From contig CAMDMY010000005.1 in assembly GCA_945902775.1 (NCBI GenBank), positions 1-64,000 of the forward strand: 64,000 nt of DNA. Direction: 5' to 3'. Under the pieces are notes generated by a model. That model saw nothing but the letters and a program-made list of their open reading frames with translations, did not search any database and was not told where the DNA came from. Below are positions 1 to 8,238 of this stretch, piece after piece. The position numbers were made by a program, and so were the translations under genes. The stretch is from Chryseobacterium gleum (GTDB lineage: Bacteria > Bacteroidota > Bacteroidia > Flavobacteriales_D > Crocinitomicaceae). Every line of letters starts with the position of its first letter. Positions within the stretch are counted from its first letter, which is position 1.

Positions 1-1058
1 CCCTTTAAAGTAAAGGCGAGTTGAAAAATAACAATCGTTAGACCGACAAAACCTAAATTAATTAAGACTTGCATAAACGTATTGTGCGTCATTTTACCAG
101 CATACGTATTCGTACTTTGAAAAGAATCAGTGTAATCTATCCGCATAAATCCAAAGCCAAATAATGGTTCTCTTGGTAATCCTTCATTTATAAGTGCAGT
201 CCAAAAAGGCAATCGTCCAGTCATACTCAAAACCTCTTCCATCCTGGAACTATCTCCATCTTTAAAGATAATTTTATTGACAGCAATTGGCATGATTACT
301 ATTAAAGCAGCAACCATCGCTATTTTAATCTTCACATTCGAAATACCTTTCATATGATAACCAATAATTAAGAATGCACCAATTAAAGATGATCGTGAAC
401 CGGTTTCATACAAGGCATAAAATAAAATTAGAATTTTAATAATGGTAAAAACGCGTTGATGTTTACGATACAAATCAAAAATTAATCCAGCTACACCTAG
501 TCCTGACAACATTCCTAACTCGTTCGGATTCATCATATACCCACCTAAACGAGCCTCTTCTCCTCCATTCGTCAAACGATAAAAAACATCCGGATTTACC
601 CACATTCCGATAACAAAAATCAACATTAAGTAAAAGACAGCATCTCCTAAAAGATTAGAATAAGTCGTTTTATGTTCTGGGAAGTACTTATCGAGTAGAA
701 AAATACTTTTGACAAAAAAATAGCAGAAGAATAAAGTTTGAGAGGTCATAAAGAGCTGAAGTGCGCTATAACCAACATCTGTACTCCAAAGCAAAGAAAC
801 AAAACCTAGTGTCAGATAACCCACATATAAAATAGGAGAAAGAATATTTTTCCATTTCAATGTATCAACTGCACCGTATTCTAAAATTCGATTATAAATA
901 GCATATGTTGCAAATAATACACCTACCCTTCCAACAACCTTGATACCCCTTGTAATAACGATATTTTCACTCCATGTAAAAAAACACCCCGTCATTAAAA
1001 ACAGAACAATAAATAATTGCCAATTGATTTTTTTTAAAAACGCAGTATTATCTGTCAT
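1..1058 (-). CDS. Wzy-like O-antigen ligase/polymerase, 3' end outside the window
   Basis: Integral membrane protein of the O-antigen ligase/polymerase superfamily, expected to join polysaccharide repeat units at the outer face of the inner membrane. The frame opens at an ATG at 1058 (MTDNTAFLKK) and stays open to base 1, so about 352 residues are visible and the C-terminus is missing. It contains many hydrophobic segments, and a Wzy_C-type signature (HNTFMQVLINLGFVG) lies near residue 330, following the usual large periplasmic loop. It starts 2 nt after the glycosyltransferase stop and is the last visible gene of the operon that begins with the receiver gene at 6794. Whether it is polymerase or ligase cannot be decided from sequence; the flippase and Wza/Wzc neighbours favour polymerase. 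Confidence 0.75.
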   Translation of the reverse strand, partial: MTDNTAFLKKINWQLFIVLFLMTGCFFTWSENIVITRGIKVVGRVGVLFATYAIYNRILEYGAVDTLKWKNILSPILYVGYLTLGFVSLLWSTDVGYSALQLFMTSQTLFFCYFFVKSIFLLDKYFPEHKTTYSNLLGDAVFYLMLIFVIGMWVNPDVFYRLTNGGEEARLGGYMMNPNELGMLSGLGVAGLIFDLYRKHQRVFTIIKILILFYALYETGSRSSLIGAFLIIGYHMKGISNVKIKIAMVAALIVIMPIAVNKIIFKDGDSSRMEEVLSMTGRLPFWTALINEGLPREPLFGFGFMRIDYTDSFQSTNTYAGKMTHNTFMQVLINLGFVGLTIVIFQLAFTLK

Positions 1059-1060
1059 AT

Positions 1061-2170
1061 TTATATTTTATAAAGGATATCAAAATTTTCGACTACCTTT
1101 TTCCAATTAAAAGCTTCTTTTACCATTTTTTGAGCATTCAATTGAATTTCAGTTATTTCATTCTTTTGCCAAAAATCATATAATTTCTCAAAAGCATCTG
1201 TCAATTCTGAAACATTTTCATCTTTAATTGAAATTCCTGAGTTAAATTTATTGACATAAGAAGTAACATTCGTCGCATTTGTCACAACACAAGGCACACC
1301 AAAACTTGCAGCTTCAAGAACAGCGGTCGGTAAACCCTCGTTGCGAGAACAATGAACAAAAATAGACATCTGCTGAATTAATTCATTTTTCTCATCGGCA
1401 AATTTACTCCCAAAAAGAACTACTTCATTTTCAATATGTTTCTCTTTTATTATTGATTCTAGTTTACTTTTCTCTTCACTATCGCCAATAATCCAGAGTT
1501 TCGTATTGTTAACTTTTGCTTTAAATTGTCCAAAAGCTTCTACTAGCAAATCCAATCCTTTGGTGTAAATATCCAAACGCCCAACAAATCCAATAATAAA
1601 GTCTGCAGATTTACTATCCTTATTTAACTCAAAATCAACACTTTCAAATCCATATGGAATTAAAAAAGATTTTGTATTCGGGAAAACACAATTCAATCCT
1701 TCAATTTCGCTTTCTCCTAACGAATGAATTTTAGAAACTTTTTGAAGCATCTTTTTTTCGAAAAACTGAAAATACAACTTTTTCATTTTTCCATTTCTAT
1801 TCATAGCAATCGTATTATACGCTCCATGTGGAGTTAATACAAAAGGTATAGAATGTTTATATAAAAAAGTCGCAAGAGTACTATAAATAGGAACCCAACC
1901 TCCGTGAATATGAATAATCGCCTTTCCTTTTATCGATTTTAAATCATCTTTTAACTTTTTATCAATTTTAAAAGGATTTCTAAAGGCTTGAAATAAACGT
2001 GTTTCAAAATTACGTTCACCATAATTATGTTCAGTATTTTTGGAAATTCCCCAAATTGAAACTTTTCTTCCGGCAATAGCTTGTTGGGTCGTTAATTGAT
2101 AAACAACTTTATTCACCCCGTTCATTCTGTCGGGATTCGCCTTTCCAAGTATCAAGTGAATTATTTCCAT
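1061..2170 (-). CDS. Glycosyltransferase family 4 protein
   Basis: Cytoplasmic GT-B fold glycosyltransferase (369 aa), probably adding a sugar to the lipid-linked repeat unit. The N-terminal half has a HIHGGW segment and TPHGAY, typical of the acceptor side. The C-terminal half carries GFVGRLDIYTKGLDLL and the nucleotide-sugar site EGLPTAVLEAASFGVPCV, the EX7E-type motif of GT4 enzymes. Its start overlaps the flippase gene end by 10 bp and the Wzy-like gene follows after 2 nt, so it is translationally coupled in the polysaccharide operon. The donor and acceptor sugars cannot be inferred. Confidence 0.88.
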   Translation of the reverse strand: MEIIHLILGKANPDRMNGVNKVVYQLTTQQAIAGRKVSIWGISKNTEHNYGERNFETRLFQAFRNPFKIDKKLKDDLKSIKGKAIIHIHGGWVPIYSTLATFLYKHSIPFVLTPHGAYNTIAMNRNGKMKKLYFQFFEKKMLQKVSKIHSLGESEIEGLNCVFPNTKSFLIPYGFESVDFELNKDSKSADFIIGFVGRLDIYTKGLDLLVEAFGQFKAKVNNTKLWIIGDSEEKSKLESIIKEKHIENEVVLFGSKFADEKNELIQQMSIFVHCSRNEGLPTAVLEAASFGVPCVVTNATNVTSYVNKFNSGISIKDENVSELTDAFEKLYDFWQKNEITEIQLNAQKMVKEAFNWKKVVENFDILYKI

Positions 2171-3393
2171 AATACAAATTTATGCTTAATCAAAATAATT
2201 TGCCAATAGGTTAAAACTATTAATTGTGAGACGATTAAACCAGCAACTGCACCATTTATTCCCCAATTTTTTAATAAATAATCAAAAGAAAAAAGACTAA
2301 AGAAAAACGATAATAAGGATCCTACAAAAAACACTCGATTTAAAATAAGTAATCGAATCGAAAGTCGAATCGGATACCCAATAAAAATGAAAGCATACAA
2401 AATAACCATTCCCTTAACAATATAGGAATAACTCAAGTACTTTTCACCTCCCGATAAACGCATGACTTGTTCAGAAAAAACAAATAAAACAAGTAAGACT
2501 ACCCCAAAAAGAAAACCTGATTTTTTTGTAATTGAATTTAAATACAATTTTGCTTTAGTTGCTGATTCATTATATTTTACTGAAGCTTGAGGTAAAACAT
2601 AATTCTCAAATGTTTGTAAAACAAGATTTAAAATTCCAAATAAAGATTGTACCAATCTGAAAGCTCCTAAAGCTGCAACACCTAAATATACACCTGAAGT
2701 TACAATAAATAAATTACTCGCCCACCACTGCGTTAATGTTGTTAATAATAACCACTTACCCTGTTCTAAATGAAGTTTTAAATAATCGGCCCAACGATTT
2801 ATATTATTAAAATTTGGTCGTAATAAAAAAACAGAAATTAATAAACTTGGCAAATAAGAAAGTCCAAAAAGTAACACAATAGTATTCAATGAATTAACAG
2901 AAGTATACCAAGCAAATGCTAAGATCGAAAGATGCAATGAAGTAGTTACAAAATCAATTAAAAAACTTAAAATAACAGTTCCTTTTGCTAGAAATAACTT
3001 ACGAGAATAATCGTGCATAATAAATCCAACAAAAAACAAAAGTGCATTTTCACTTAAGTGTTTAATAGAGGATAAAAATTTAAAATCTGCTTTAATTGTA
3101 ATTAATAAAAGGAATGTAATGAGGGTAACCAAAACGATTTGACTCCAGACATTAAAAGAAACATACCCTTTTTTATCTTCCATTTTTTCTAATGAAACTT
3201 GGAAAGGTTGAATAATGACAGAATTTAACAAACTTACAACCGCATAATTAAATAAGGCGAAAGAAGAAAAAACACCAAAGTCAAAGGGAGATAAAATAAA
3301 ACGTGCAAGAATAATTGTGATTAAAAAACTACCACCACTAAAAACCGCTTGATCAAGAAGAACAATTGCATTTTTATTAAGTAATCTTTTCAT
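2161..3393 (-). CDS. Polysaccharide flippase (Wzx-like, MOP superfamily)
   Basis: Membrane protein of 410 aa with about twelve predicted hydrophobic segments, resembling Wzx/RfbX flippases that move lipid-linked repeat units across the inner membrane. The N-terminus (LDQAVFSGGSFLITIILARF) looks like the first helix of polysaccharide biosynthesis proteins, and FGVFSSFALFNY follows as in the family. Its start overlaps the Wzc-like gene by 17 bp and its end overlaps the glycosyltransferase start by 10 bp. The class is clear; the transported substrate is not known. Confidence 0.82.
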   Translation of the reverse strand: MKRLLNKNAIVLLDQAVFSGGSFLITIILARFILSPFDFGVFSSFALFNYAVVSLLNSVIIQPFQVSLEKMEDKKGYVSFNVWSQIVLVTLITFLLLITIKADFKFLSSIKHLSENALLFFVGFIMHDYSRKLFLAKGTVILSFLIDFVTTSLHLSILAFAWYTSVNSLNTIVLLFGLSYLPSLLISVFLLRPNFNNINRWADYLKLHLEQGKWLLLTTLTQWWASNLFIVTSGVYLGVAALGAFRLVQSLFGILNLVLQTFENYVLPQASVKYNESATKAKLYLNSITKKSGFLFGVVLLVLFVFSEQVMRLSGGEKYLSYSYIVKGMVILYAFIFIGYPIRLSIRLLILNRVFFVGSLLSFFFSLFSFDYLLKNWGINGAVAGLIVSQLIVLTYWQIILIKHKFVLWK

Positions 3394-5614
3394 TTGAAAG
3401 TTTTATTTTCTTTAAAAAGTTAAGAACATATTGAAAATACTTACTTTTTTTATTTGTAATTAAGGCAAATTCTTTCAATAAACTTGGTGTATAATCAAAA
3501 CGATTTAATACATAAAACATAGATGGAAATTTATATTCCTCTTTCATTATTTCTAATTCTCCTACTCGTTTTTTAGGTGTTATTCTAGAGTCTAAAACAA
3601 TCAAATTAACATCAACCATTGTCATCAATAATTTTGCCTTTGATTCTGTTATCAGACTCTCATTTAACATAATAACTAAATCATATTCCTTTCTCAATTC
3701 ATCGAAATAATCCTTCATTTTAGTCGATGTAAATCTATTAAACGAAGAATGTGAAAGTGTTTTAATTTCAAGATTATCGACAACTATTGCATCTTTCATT
3801 TCAGATTCTTTGAAATACTTGAATTGGTTGTCTACGTCTAAAAGTAATACTTTACGTTCTTGAGAAGCAAAAGCTTGCGCTAAATAAAAGGCATTAAAAT
3901 AAGCTCCATCCATAAATTCAAATGATGTAAAACCTAAAATTGTATTATCTTTCGCTAAACCTTTAATATCTAATTCTATAGCTTCTTTCAAAAAATGTTT
4001 TGCTCTCTCATTTCTATTTTGCAATTTCGGAGTTAAAAGTGCTACTGGTATTGTTGAACTCGATTCAATAGTATACACATCATTCACTTTCGCTTTCAAT
4101 GAGTGAATTATAAAAATCAAAAAGATTGCCGAAAACATTCCCAACATTGCTGCAACAATTGTTATAATAGTTCTATTAGGAGAAACAGGATCTTGCGGAA
4201 TTTCACCAGGTGAAATTATTTTATGAAAAGCTATTTTTGCGGCGGCAGCAATTTCAGCTTCAATTTTCTTTTCATTTAAGAAATTATAGGTTTGTTGATA
4301 TATGTTAAATTCTCTATTTAAATCGCTTAAAACTCTTTCTTTCTCTGGAACACCAATAAATACAGATTCCGCTGTGGCAATTTCGCGTGCTAATTTTAGA
4401 CTTTTAGTTTCAAGATTTTTACGTGTATTATTGATACTTTCTAATAAATAAGCTTTCAAATCATCAATTTTTGCATCAATGATTTTTACACGCTCATCAT
4501 TTTTTGTAAAAACTAATAATAAATCTTTTTTAGTTGACTGTAAATCCTTTATTTTTTTGATGATTTCTGTCGAAAGAAGATCTGTAAAAGCCTCAAAATT
4601 AGGTGCTAAATCAAGGAAGTGATCTTTTCCTTCTTTTAAATACTTATTCAATTCTCGAATCGCTTCTAAACTCATTTTCAAGTTTGTTTGCTGAATTTTC
4701 AACTCAGAAACTTTTCTTAAATCCGTTTCAGTTTCTTGAACAATATTCGTAATACGCATTGTATCACGGTATGTTTGAATATGATCTTCTGATTTTGCAA
4801 TTTTTGTAATCGTTTGATCTATTTGTCCTTCAAGAAATCTAACAGTTAAATGGGCTGCCTTATATTTCGTTTCGATGTAATCTTCAATATATGCTTCTGC
4901 AATTTTATTTACGATTCTAGAAACTTTCTTTGGGTTGGAATTTTTATAAGTGATCCGAATAACTGGTACATCTTTATCAACAGGAGTAATAGTTAAATTT
5001 TTAGAAATGTTTTTATATATTCTTTGGGGACTATAAAATGAAAATTTATATCTATCCTCGATCTTTAAGTTAGGATTTGCTCTACAAATTGAATCGTTTA
5101 GAGAAATGAAAAATGTTCCTATTTCAGTCCGAACAATATCTCCTAATTCACCTTTAATCTTCTTCTTTGTAGTTGGTAAAGTAAACTCAAACTGTTTTTT
5201 GTTTAGTAAATAAATCTCAAAATCTTTATCATACGCTTCATCCTTCAAATTATAAAACTTAACATTAAAAGGAGAGTTATCATATAATTCCACTGATTTA
5301 ATTTTTCCAACCCTATATATTTCAACATTAAAATCTAATTCTTGTACAACTTTATCAATAAGTACTTGCGATTTTAGCACTTCAATTTCAGCTGCAATTT
5401 TATTTGCACTAGAAAAAACATCTAACTCTTTGAATAAGTTATTACTAGGTACTCCCTCATCTAAATCAGCTAATTTTAATTTCGAAGTACTTTCATACAT
5501 GGCTGTAGTGTAATTCAAATAAATTTTAGCCAAAAAGACACTTATTATCATAAAAAAAATGATAATTGGTAATCCTCTCCAATAAGGCCTTAATGATCTA
5601 AAACTATCGTGCAT
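3377..5614 (-). CDS. Wzc-like polysaccharide co-polymerase with degenerate kinase domain
   Basis: Inner-membrane chain-length/export protein of 745 aa. TM1 lies near residues 15-33, a long periplasmic coiled-coil region near 230-460, then a proline-rich SPGEIPQDPVSPNR segment and TM2 (481-503), and finally a cytoplasmic domain (about 520-745) shaped like a BY-kinase. The nucleotide site is ruined. Where a GEGKS/T P-loop is expected after GFTS, residues 565-573 read FEFMDGAYF with no lysine. The Walker B-like YDLVIML (644-650) has lost its acidic residue, while Walker A'-like VLLLDVDN (589-596) remains. There is no C-terminal tyrosine cluster. It most likely acts as a structural partner of the Wza-like protein, whose gene ends 5 nt upstream. 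Confidence 0.85.
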   Translation of the reverse strand: MHDSFRSLRPYWRGLPIIIFFMIISVFLAKIYLNYTTAMYESTSKLKLADLDEGVPSNNLFKELDVFSSANKIAAEIEVLKSQVLIDKVVQELDFNVEIYRVGKIKSVELYDNSPFNVKFYNLKDEAYDKDFEIYLLNKKQFEFTLPTTKKKIKGELGDIVRTEIGTFFISLNDSICRANPNLKIEDRYKFSFYSPQRIYKNISKNLTITPVDKDVPVIRITYKNSNPKKVSRIVNKIAEAYIEDYIETKYKAAHLTVRFLEGQIDQTITKIAKSEDHIQTYRDTMRITNIVQETETDLRKVSELKIQQTNLKMSLEAIRELNKYLKEGKDHFLDLAPNFEAFTDLLSTEIIKKIKDLQSTKKDLLLVFTKNDERVKIIDAKIDDLKAYLLESINNTRKNLETKSLKLAREIATAESVFIGVPEKERVLSDLNREFNIYQQTYNFLNEKKIEAEIAAAAKIAFHKIISPGEIPQDPVSPNRTIITIVAAMLGMFSAIFLIFIIHSLKAKVNDVYTIESSSTIPVALLTPKLQNRNERAKHFLKEAIELDIKGLAKDNTILGFTSFEFMDGAYFNAFYLAQAFASQERKVLLLDVDNQFKYFKESEMKDAIVVDNLEIKTLSHSSFNRFTSTKMKDYFDELRKEYDLVIMLNESLITESKAKLLMTMVDVNLIVLDSRITPKKRVGELEIMKEEYKFPSMFYVLNRFDYTPSLLKEFALITNKKSKYFQYVLNFLKKIKLSNEKIT

Positions 5615-5619
5615 TTACA

Positions 5620-6369
5620 TTATTTTTTCAGCAAACCAAACAATACCGCGATACTTGAAACAGTAGAAGTAAATGGTACAATTGTAGAAATTCGCTTATC
5701 AAATTCTTTATTACGTTTTGAAGGAACAATAACTATATCGCCTGGATATAATTGAATATTTTTACTTATTAAATCTCCAGAATTTTTAAGATTAATATTT
5801 TCAACTAAAACAGAGTCTCCAAAAGGACGAAGTACTTTAACATATTTTAAATTAGCATAAAATTCAAATCCACCTGCTCTAGAAATTACTTCTAACAAAT
5901 TGTTTTTTTCTTTATCTACAATCATTGTTTGAGGAGTTCTTACTTCACCCATAACCGTAATTTCTTTGTTCAATACTTTTACATCAACGATTGGATTCAA
6001 TACCCAAACACCAAAATAAGATTTCAATGTGTCTTTCAATTGAATTAATGATAATCCCTCAACTTTTTTTGTTCCAATTTTCGGAATCTCAACATTACCA
6101 TTTGCATCAACCAAAAGCCATTTTCCATAAACTTCATTTGAACTATAAACTCCATAAATTGAACCAACAGAAAGTTCATCTTGTCCCCAAACACTTATGT
6201 TTAATTTATCATTCTTACGAATCAAATATTGATACTCTTTTTTGTAAGCAAATGCAGAATCTAATGATAGGATACTCGCTTTTCTATCTGCCTTGGGCTC
6301 CATAAAAAGATTAGATGTTTTACAGGCAAGTAAAACAAAAAAAATAGATATAAAGAAAAATAACTTCAT
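5620..6369 (-). CDS. Wza-like polysaccharide export lipoprotein
   Basis: Outer-membrane polysaccharide export protein (249 aa). A lipoprotein signal ends in the lipobox LLAC near residue 16. A Poly_export domain follows (about 50-135, RKNDKLNISVWGQDELSVG at its start) and then an SLBB-like domain (about 150-220, including VMGEVRTPQTM and LYPGDIVIVPSKRN). A hydrophobic stretch at the C-terminus (VSSIAVLFGLL) fits the membrane-spanning end seen in Bacteroidota homologues. The start overlaps the receiver gene stop by 4 bp, and the Wzc-like gene follows 5 nt downstream. Confidence 0.9.
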   Translation of the reverse strand: MKLFFFISIFFVLLACKTSNLFMEPKADRKASILSLDSAFAYKKEYQYLIRKNDKLNISVWGQDELSVGSIYGVYSSNEVYGKWLLVDANGNVEIPKIGTKKVEGLSLIQLKDTLKSYFGVWVLNPIVDVKVLNKEITVMGEVRTPQTMIVDKEKNNLLEVISRAGGFEFYANLKYVKVLRPFGDSVLVENINLKNSGDLISKNIQLYPGDIVIVPSKRNKEFDKRISTIVPFTSTVSSIAVLFGLLKK

Positions 6370-6794
6370 TGGATTCTTTTAAAAATACGTTGAAAAAATC
6401 CTGGCTTTGTAGCTTCCGTCAATTCTTTTATTTGAATAATTTTCTTCAAAACTTCTTCAACGTTTTTCATATCATCTTCTCCTTTTTTCAGATAATCAAA
6501 CCCTCCATCTTTTAAGAAATCTACTGCTGTCTGAACTTCTTCTTGTCCTGATATCATAACAACAAAAATATTTGGATCAAAGCGTTTAATTTTATTTAAA
6601 ACTTCGCTTCCATTCAAAGAATCCATATAATAATCAAGAAAAATGATATTTGGCCTTAAACTCAAATCCGTTAAACATGCTTCACCATTTTCATAAGTAG
6701 ATACATCTTCACAGCCAATGCTTAATAGATATTTTTTTAAAAGATTAAGATAAACGATATTATCCTCAACCACAAAAATCTTTAAATCATTCAT
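6366..6794 (-). CDS. Single-domain response regulator (receiver only)
   Basis: CheY-like receiver of 142 aa with no output domain. The acidic pocket (E10, D11), phosphoacceptor Asp54 (IIFLDYYMDS), Ser82 (VMISGQ) and the lysine in FDYLKKG are all present, so it should be phosphorylatable. The last 30 residues are basic and probably helical (GFFQRIFKRIQ). It is the first gene of the polysaccharide operon and overlaps the wza-like start by 4 bp, which points to control of polysaccharide assembly by protein contact rather than DNA binding. No histidine kinase is encoded nearby. Confidence 0.88.
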   Translation of the reverse strand: MNDLKIFVVEDNIVYLNLLKKYLLSIGCEDVSTYENGEACLTDLSLRPNIIFLDYYMDSLNGSEVLNKIKRFDPNIFVVMISGQEEVQTAVDFLKDGGFDYLKKGEDDMKNVEEVLKKIIQIKELTEATKPGFFQRIFKRIQ

Positions 6795-6874
6795 TTTAAA
6801 ACAAATAGTAATAGTAGGGATTTTAAACTTTTTTAATTTGCCCCAATAACAAATATATTAAAATTATTCCAAAT

Positions 6875-8107
6875 CTATCCAATCCAACCTTGAGAACCTT
6901 TCGACATCAAAAAGTGAATAAAAAAATAAACCTGAAAAATGAAATTGATTGATATAAAAGAAATTAGATAAAATCGACTCCATTTTTTGTTTCTAATCTT
7001 GATTAAAAAGAACAATAATAAATAAATTGAAACCAAAACATACTTTAAAAAAGCTTGAATATGAACGTATGATCCAAATAATAACCAATAAAACAAAAAC
7101 AAAATAAAAATAAAGAGTATTTGTTTTGATGAAAAATAAAATGATCCTTCTAAATAATATTTTACTACTAGAAATATAAATGGCACTGCAAACACAAACC
7201 GATTTAAACTGAACAAACTTCCACCTCTAAAAATTAAAACCATAAACGTTATCCCTCCCAAATAAGACAACGAAAGAACTATCTCTCTAGGCAAAACAAT
7301 GTTTTTATATTTTTTAAATTTAAGTAATATAAAAAGCAAAAATAGTCCAGAAAGAAGTCCGAAAATCAATGCAATTCCATCAAAGCGGACGATCATATTT
7401 CCTCCCCAAGATGTCAGTGGTAATTTGGGGAATTGCAATTCATTTCCCCAACCTTGCTGCACACTGAAAAATTCAAACCAATTACCTGTGAATTGATATT
7501 GATAGAATGCTACTAGAATTATTCCTAATAAACACACAGAAATATAACCTACCAATCGAGATAAAAAATATTTTAAATCTTTGTAATCGTACATTTCAAG
7601 AATCAATAAAGAAGGTAATAAAACGGTAAATGAAGGTCTAGAAAGTGTACATAAAAGTAAACCTACAAGCACTTGGTAAAACTTTTCATTTTTAACACCT
7701 AAAATCAATAGTGTTGAACTCAAAAAAAACAGTGATTCAGAATAAGGCAAATAATAAAAAACAGCGCTTGGAACACTTAAATAAAGAGCTAATTCTAAAC
7801 TAGTTAACTTCATTTTCGAAATTAAAAAATAAACTGAAGAAAAATAAAGGAGTGCATTTAAAATTACAATTCCAAAAACATTCAAATGTGTGAGTTTCCA
7901 AACTAAAGGAAATAATGGAAAAAAAGCAACTAAAAAACCTTGATACCCCTCATTTTTAATTGTGAAATAATGCGCTGCATCCCAATTTAAAAAATGTCTT
8001 TCAGAAAATAAATCAGGAAAAAAAGTAAACTTCAAAATAAATAAAACAACTAGAAATCCTAGAATATAAATCCCAATTACTGTATTTTCTTTCAATTTTA
8101 ATTTCAT
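6875..8107 (-). CDS. PIG-V-like membrane glycosyltransferase
   Basis: Polytopic membrane protein (410 aa, roughly ten to twelve hydrophobic segments) resembling GT-C glycosyltransferases of the PIG-V/mannosyltransferase group. Supporting motifs are WDAAHYFTIKNEGY after TM1, FFPLFPLVW, YSESLFFLSS and LSRPSF. Such enzymes take sugar from a polyprenyl-phosphate donor and act on the periplasmic side. It lies 80 bp upstream of the receiver gene on the same strand and could extend the polysaccharide locus, but the gap may hold a separate promoter. Sugar and acceptor are unknown. Confidence 0.7.
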   Translation of the reverse strand: MKLKLKENTVIGIYILGFLVVLFILKFTFFPDLFSERHFLNWDAAHYFTIKNEGYQGFLVAFFPLFPLVWKLTHLNVFGIVILNALLYFSSVYFLISKMKLTSLELALYLSVPSAVFYYLPYSESLFFLSSTLLILGVKNEKFYQVLVGLLLCTLSRPSFTVLLPSLLILEMYDYKDLKYFLSRLVGYISVCLLGIILVAFYQYQFTGNWFEFFSVQQGWGNELQFPKLPLTSWGGNMIVRFDGIALIFGLLSGLFLLFILLKFKKYKNIVLPREIVLSLSYLGGITFMVLIFRGGSLFSLNRFVFAVPFIFLVVKYYLEGSFYFSSKQILFIFILFLFYWLLFGSYVHIQAFLKYVLVSIYLLLFFLIKIRNKKWSRFYLISFISINFIFQVYFFIHFLMSKGSQGWIG

Positions 8108-8210
8108 TTTTTCACTTTAGAATTAAAAATTAACAAGTATGTAAATTAGCTTGAAATATTAATTTTAAATTTTAACAAAACTAAACTAAATTTATAAATA
8201 AAAAATAATC

Positions 8211-8218
8211 TATATTTG
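8211..8218 (+). promoter_or_regulatory. Candidate -7 promoter element of the M1 peptidase gene
   Basis: TATATTTG matches the Bacteroidota -7 consensus TAnnTTTG and ends 20 bp before the ATG at 8239. No clear TTG element is visible at -33, so support rests on the -7 match and position. Confidence 0.4.
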
Positions 8219-8238
8219 GATACAAACATTCAGTTAAA

